In this document: piece after piece, positions 61,876 through 64,000 of the stretch
Layout of the letters: every line of letters starts with the position of its first letter
How positions within the stretch are numbered: position 1 is the stretch's first letter
Assembly (NCBI RefSeq): GCF_039975415.1
Contig: NZ_JBDWHD010000010.1
Reading direction: 5' to 3' (one strand)
DNA length: 64,000 nucleotides
Source: Ascidiaceihabitans sp039975415
GTDB taxonomy: Bacteria; Pseudomonadota; Alphaproteobacteria; Rhodobacterales; Rhodobacteraceae
Notes under the pieces: model-generated
What the model saw: the letters and a program-made list of their open reading frames with translations, nothing else
Told to the model about the DNA's origin: nothing
Databases searched by the model: none
Made by a program: the position numbers and the translations under genes

Positions 61876-62238
61876 TTAGCTCTCTTCCAGATCCCATCCA
61901 AAGCTTCCCAGCTCTGGTTCTTGTTGTGTGAACACCGCGGCCGTGCCTGTGTCTGACCCTAAAAGGCTTATCAACCCATCAGGCAAATTTGTGGGCGGGC
62001 TGATACCGATCCACAGCCCCGCACATGTCGCTGCCACCAAACCGCCCATGCCTTGCCATCCACCCAGAACGGCCAAAATCTGTTGCATCATCGTGGGCGT
62101 CTCACGCAGGGTCGGCAATGGCTGTTCTTTCAATGCGTCCTCAAGGACGCGGGCAATTAGAGCCTCCGGTGCAGGCGGGTTTTTGGCACCTGCCAACAAA
62201 GCGTCCAAGTCCATCATTTCAGACTTATTCTGTGTCAT
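61876..62238 (-). CDS. Probable anti-sigma factor
   Basis: 120 residues. Cytoplasmic part MMDLDALLAGAKNPPAPEAL (inside the alignment about 8-60), one membrane helix near MGGLVAATCAGLWIGI, and an acidic periplasmic end (QEPELGSFGWDLEES). No zinc-binding ZAS motif, so it is not a classic ZAS anti-sigma; the role is inferred from its place: it overlaps the sigma gene by 14 bases. Confidence 0.7.
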   Translation of the reverse strand: MTQNKSEMMDLDALLAGAKNPPAPEALIARVLEDALKEQPLPTLRETPTMMQQILAVLGGWQGMGGLVAATCAGLWIGISPPTNLPDGLISLLGSDTGTAAVFTQQEPELGSFGWDLEES

Positions 62239-62821
62239 CTGTGTACCCCAATTCTGCGCGTGCCCCTGCCAATGAAGTGGCCAAAGCCCGCTTGCCCCGC
62301 GCTGTTAAGCTTTCAACAGCTTCTGTGCTGATGTCCAAGATTTGCGCGATCTCCGGATTTGCCAAACCCTCGATATGACGCAAGACCACAGCTTGACGTT
62401 GCCGGTCTGGCAACGCGTTCAGTGCCATTTGCAACGCATCCATGCGGGCACGGTCCTGCATTTTAGCTTCGACACCTGGCGTCGGGTCTTGTGGTTCTGC
62501 CACGTCGTCCAATGCGGCACCGCGTGTTCGGCGCAAGCGGTCTATGCACAGGTTTGCTGTCACCCGGTACAACCACGTCGACACTTTTGCTTCGCCTTCA
62601 CGCCACTGCGGTGCCGTCTTCCACAGACGCAACATGGCCTCTTGGGCCACATCTTCTGCTTCCGCCCCGTCGCCCAAAACCCGAAATGCCTGTGCATAAA
62701 CGCGTGGTGTCAAACGCGCCGTCAACAACCGCGCCGCCGCAGCGTCGCCGCGTGCATAGCGGGCCAGCAATGCCGCATCATCTGTGTCCGGTTCTGCGTC
62801 CAATGGCATATTCATAGTCAT
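62225..62821 (-). CDS. ECF-family RNA polymerase sigma factor
   Basis: 198 residues from about the ATG at 62821. Region 2 has AEDVAQEAMLRLWKTAPQWR and TWLYRVTANLCIDRLRR, region 4 has LPDRQRQAVVLRHIEGLANP, then IAQILDISTEAVESLTARGK. Group is close to RpoE/ECF26-type with a linked small anti-sigma gene. Start is uncertain among three ATGs (62821, 62815, 62809). Confidence 0.88.
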   Translation of the reverse strand: MTMNMPLDAEPDTDDAALLARYARGDAAAARLLTARLTPRVYAQAFRVLGDGAEAEDVAQEAMLRLWKTAPQWREGEAKVSTWLYRVTANLCIDRLRRTRGAALDDVAEPQDPTPGVEAKMQDRARMDALQMALNALPDRQRQAVVLRHIEGLANPEIAQILDISTEAVESLTARGKRALATSLAGARAELGYTDDTE

Positions 62822-62876
62822 CCAAGCGTTAACCCGGGGCCACACCTGTGACAAGCGCGGCCCCGAAACTTCTGAT

Positions 62877-63320
62877 TTAGTTCTTTTTATGACGCTTTTT
62901 CATATGAGCGCGTGCCGTGTCGTATTCTTCCCGCGACACGCTGCCGTCTTCATCTTTATCCATGCGCGACAACATCTTGCCCGCACGGTCGCGTTTTTGC
63001 ACCTCTTCGAGCGACAGTTGCCCGTCTTCGTTGGAATCCAGATGCGACATCATACGGGCACTGCGTTTCTGGGCCCGTTTTGTGCCTGCCGCTTCCAGTT
63101 CAGCCTTGGACAAAAAGCCGTCTTTATCGGTGTCCATCCCTTCGAAACGTGCAACACCATGGGTGCGCATTTCGGCTTCGGTGATTTGGCCGTTGCCATC
63201 TACATCCAGTGTTTCGAAGCTTGGCGGACCTTTGCCAGCACCCTTCGTATTTGCAAAAGCAGGGCTGACCAACGCAAGTCCGGCGCATGCTGCCAGAACG
63301 AATTTGATTGTCTGTGTCAT
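62877..63320 (-). CDS. Secreted EF-hand calcium-binding protein
   Basis: 147 residues. Signal peptide MTQTIKFVLAACAGLALVSP ending at AFA. Four EF-hand loops: DVDGNGQITEAE, DTDKDGFLSKAE, DSNEDGQLSLEE, DKDEDGSVSREE, in two pairs. A basic end (HMKKRHKKN). It is on the same strand, just upstream of the sigma gene, 55 bases away; possibly a calcium-responsive partner or a target of the ECF factor. Confidence 0.88.
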   Translation of the reverse strand: MTQTIKFVLAACAGLALVSPAFANTKGAGKGPPSFETLDVDGNGQITEAEMRTHGVARFEGMDTDKDGFLSKAELEAAGTKRAQKRSARMMSHLDSNEDGQLSLEEVQKRDRAGKMLSRMDKDEDGSVSREEYDTARAHMKKRHKKN

Positions 63321-63515
63321 AGGATCGTCTCCATTATTGCCTTTCCGTCCCCTTTTGGGCCGGTCACATCTTAGAACGGGGCGCCATATCTTTTCCGTCG
63401 CATCTGTTTTAATTTTCTCTCAGCGCTTTGCGACATTGGGACGCAAGGGCATCCTGTCGCCTTTCAAAACGTTTCGAATGGGCGCATCTATCGGGTCTAT
63501 AAAAGGATTAGTTTT
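63321..63515. promoter_or_regulatory. Divergent intergenic region EF-hand/DUF983
   Basis: 195 bases, no gene. Includes GATCGTCTCCATTATT just upstream of the EF-hand gene and an AT-rich stretch near 63401-63425. An ECF-type promoter is likely here but I cannot fix a -35/-10 pair with confidence. Confidence 0.35.
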
Positions 63516-63929
63516 ATGAGCGATTCAAACTTAGCGGACCATGGCGCACTACAAGATGGTGAAAACACACGGTCCACTTGGGCTGCAATCCGCAAAGGGT
63601 GGCGTCGTAAATGCCCCAGATGCGGACGCGGCGCACTTTTGAAAAGCTATCTGAAGGTCGAAGACACCTGCGCAGTGTGTCGTCAGGAATTGCACCACCA
63701 CAAAGCGGATGATGGTCCTGCATATTTGACGATTTTGGTGGTTGGCCACCTTATGGCACCGTTGCTGCACATTGCCTTTGTGACATGGCGCCCCGAACCA
63801 TTGGTTTTGTTTACCATTTTTGCGGTTGGCTGTGTGGCACTATCGCTCTACCTTCTGCCCAGACTGAAGGGCGCCATTGTCGGTTATCAATGGGCGCGTC
63901 AAATGGGTGGTTTCGGAACCTCGTCCTGA
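63516..63929 (+). CDS. DUF983 membrane protein
   Basis: 137 residues. A four-cysteine zinc-ribbon-like N terminus, CPRCGRG and CAVCRQELHHH, then two membrane helices (LTILVVGHLMAPLLHIAFV, LVLFTIFAVGCVALSLYLLP). DUF983 family, unknown function, frequent in alphaproteobacteria. Followed by the start of another gene, 48 bases on. Confidence 0.9.
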   Translation: MSDSNLADHGALQDGENTRSTWAAIRKGWRRKCPRCGRGALLKSYLKVEDTCAVCRQELHHHKADDGPAYLTILVVGHLMAPLLHIAFVTWRPEPLVLFTIFAVGCVALSLYLLPRLKGAIVGYQWARQMGGFGTSS

Positions 63930-63977
63930 CGCAAGGCCCCTTCGTAAGATGGGGCCGGAATTGGACAGGGACCGCTA

Positions 63978-64000
63978 ATGAGCATCGACAAGACACAGAT
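63978..64000 (+). CDS. Start of a further gene (truncated by window end)
   Basis: ATG at 63978 after GACAGGGACCGCTA (AGGGA), reading MSIDKTQ before the window ends. In related genomes a NUDIX hydrolase follows DUF983 with such a start, but only seven residues are visible, so nothing firm can be said. Confidence 0.4.

Noticed and set aside
1..64000. CRISPR array
   Set aside because: No regularly spaced direct repeats of 25-40 bases were seen on reading through the window; short repeats present are palindromic and far apart.

Overview
The window looks like a chromosomal segment of a marine alphaproteobacterium of the Roseobacter group (Rhodobacteraceae). Supporting signs are: PutA without an N-terminal DNA-binding domain beside a divergent Lrp-type regulator; the hom-glpX-recJ block; DUF6324, DUF3572 and DUF983 genes; a tRNA-His with A73 and no encoded G-1; an alphaproteobacterial GTTC-N7-GTTC SOS box before mmcB; and several H-NOX, MttB and CO-dehydrogenase-like genes. 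Assignment is by pattern recognition only; no search was run.

Layout. 1-4566 is an accessory region. It holds an IS3-type transposase fragment, a 5'-truncated RHS protein with an AT-richer C-terminal tip and an overlapping candidate immunity gene, a lone type II pseudopilin, a lone prepilin peptidase and an AlpA-like regulator, and it ends at the 3' side of a tRNA-Leu gene. 4615-14874 holds a TPR protein, putR/putA, rhomboid protease, GFA protein, an inositol-phosphatase family gene, an oxidoreductase, cysK and a sulfotransferase. 14908-16787 is the divergent metR/metF pair with a clear MetR box. 16849-22310 carries a thioesterase, a DUF2235 hydrolase, an orphan form-II CoxL-like protein and a PhyH-dioxygenase/HD-domain pair that recalls PhnY/PhnZ. 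22395-25065 is gcdH with its divergent LysR regulator and a small secreted protein. 25126-32333 contains a SRAP protein, a GNAT gene flanked by inverted repeats, a 5'-nucleotidase, DUF952, DUF1330, pyrD, a MATE transporter and two thioesterases.

32443-43020 is a fatty-acyl-CoA catabolism region: two paralogous MerR regulators, a quinone reductase with a TetR regulator and three operator copies, two acyl-CoA dehydrogenases (one DmdC-like), GST, thiolase and FadB-type multienzyme, ended by a strong terminator. 43220-49110 has a desaturase, tRNA-His, small conserved genes, an outer-membrane protein, SOS-boxed mmcB, a two-gene membrane/ClpP-like operon, and a 345-base gap with foldable sequence. 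49111-55427 holds pirin, a TetR gene with a perfect operator palindrome, a lipoprotein, hom-glpX-recJ and tRNA-Glu.

55479-64000 is signalling-rich: an H-NOX/diguanylate cyclase pair whose H-NOX lacks the expected heme-ligand histidine, a pyrrolysine-free MttB homologue, a HAD phosphatase, DUF3572, a PleD-like cyclase with a degenerate first receiver, an ECF sigma/anti-sigma/Spy-like cluster with an EF-hand protein, DUF983, and the start of another gene. Two families of short palindromic intergenic repeats are scattered through the window (three and four clear copies).
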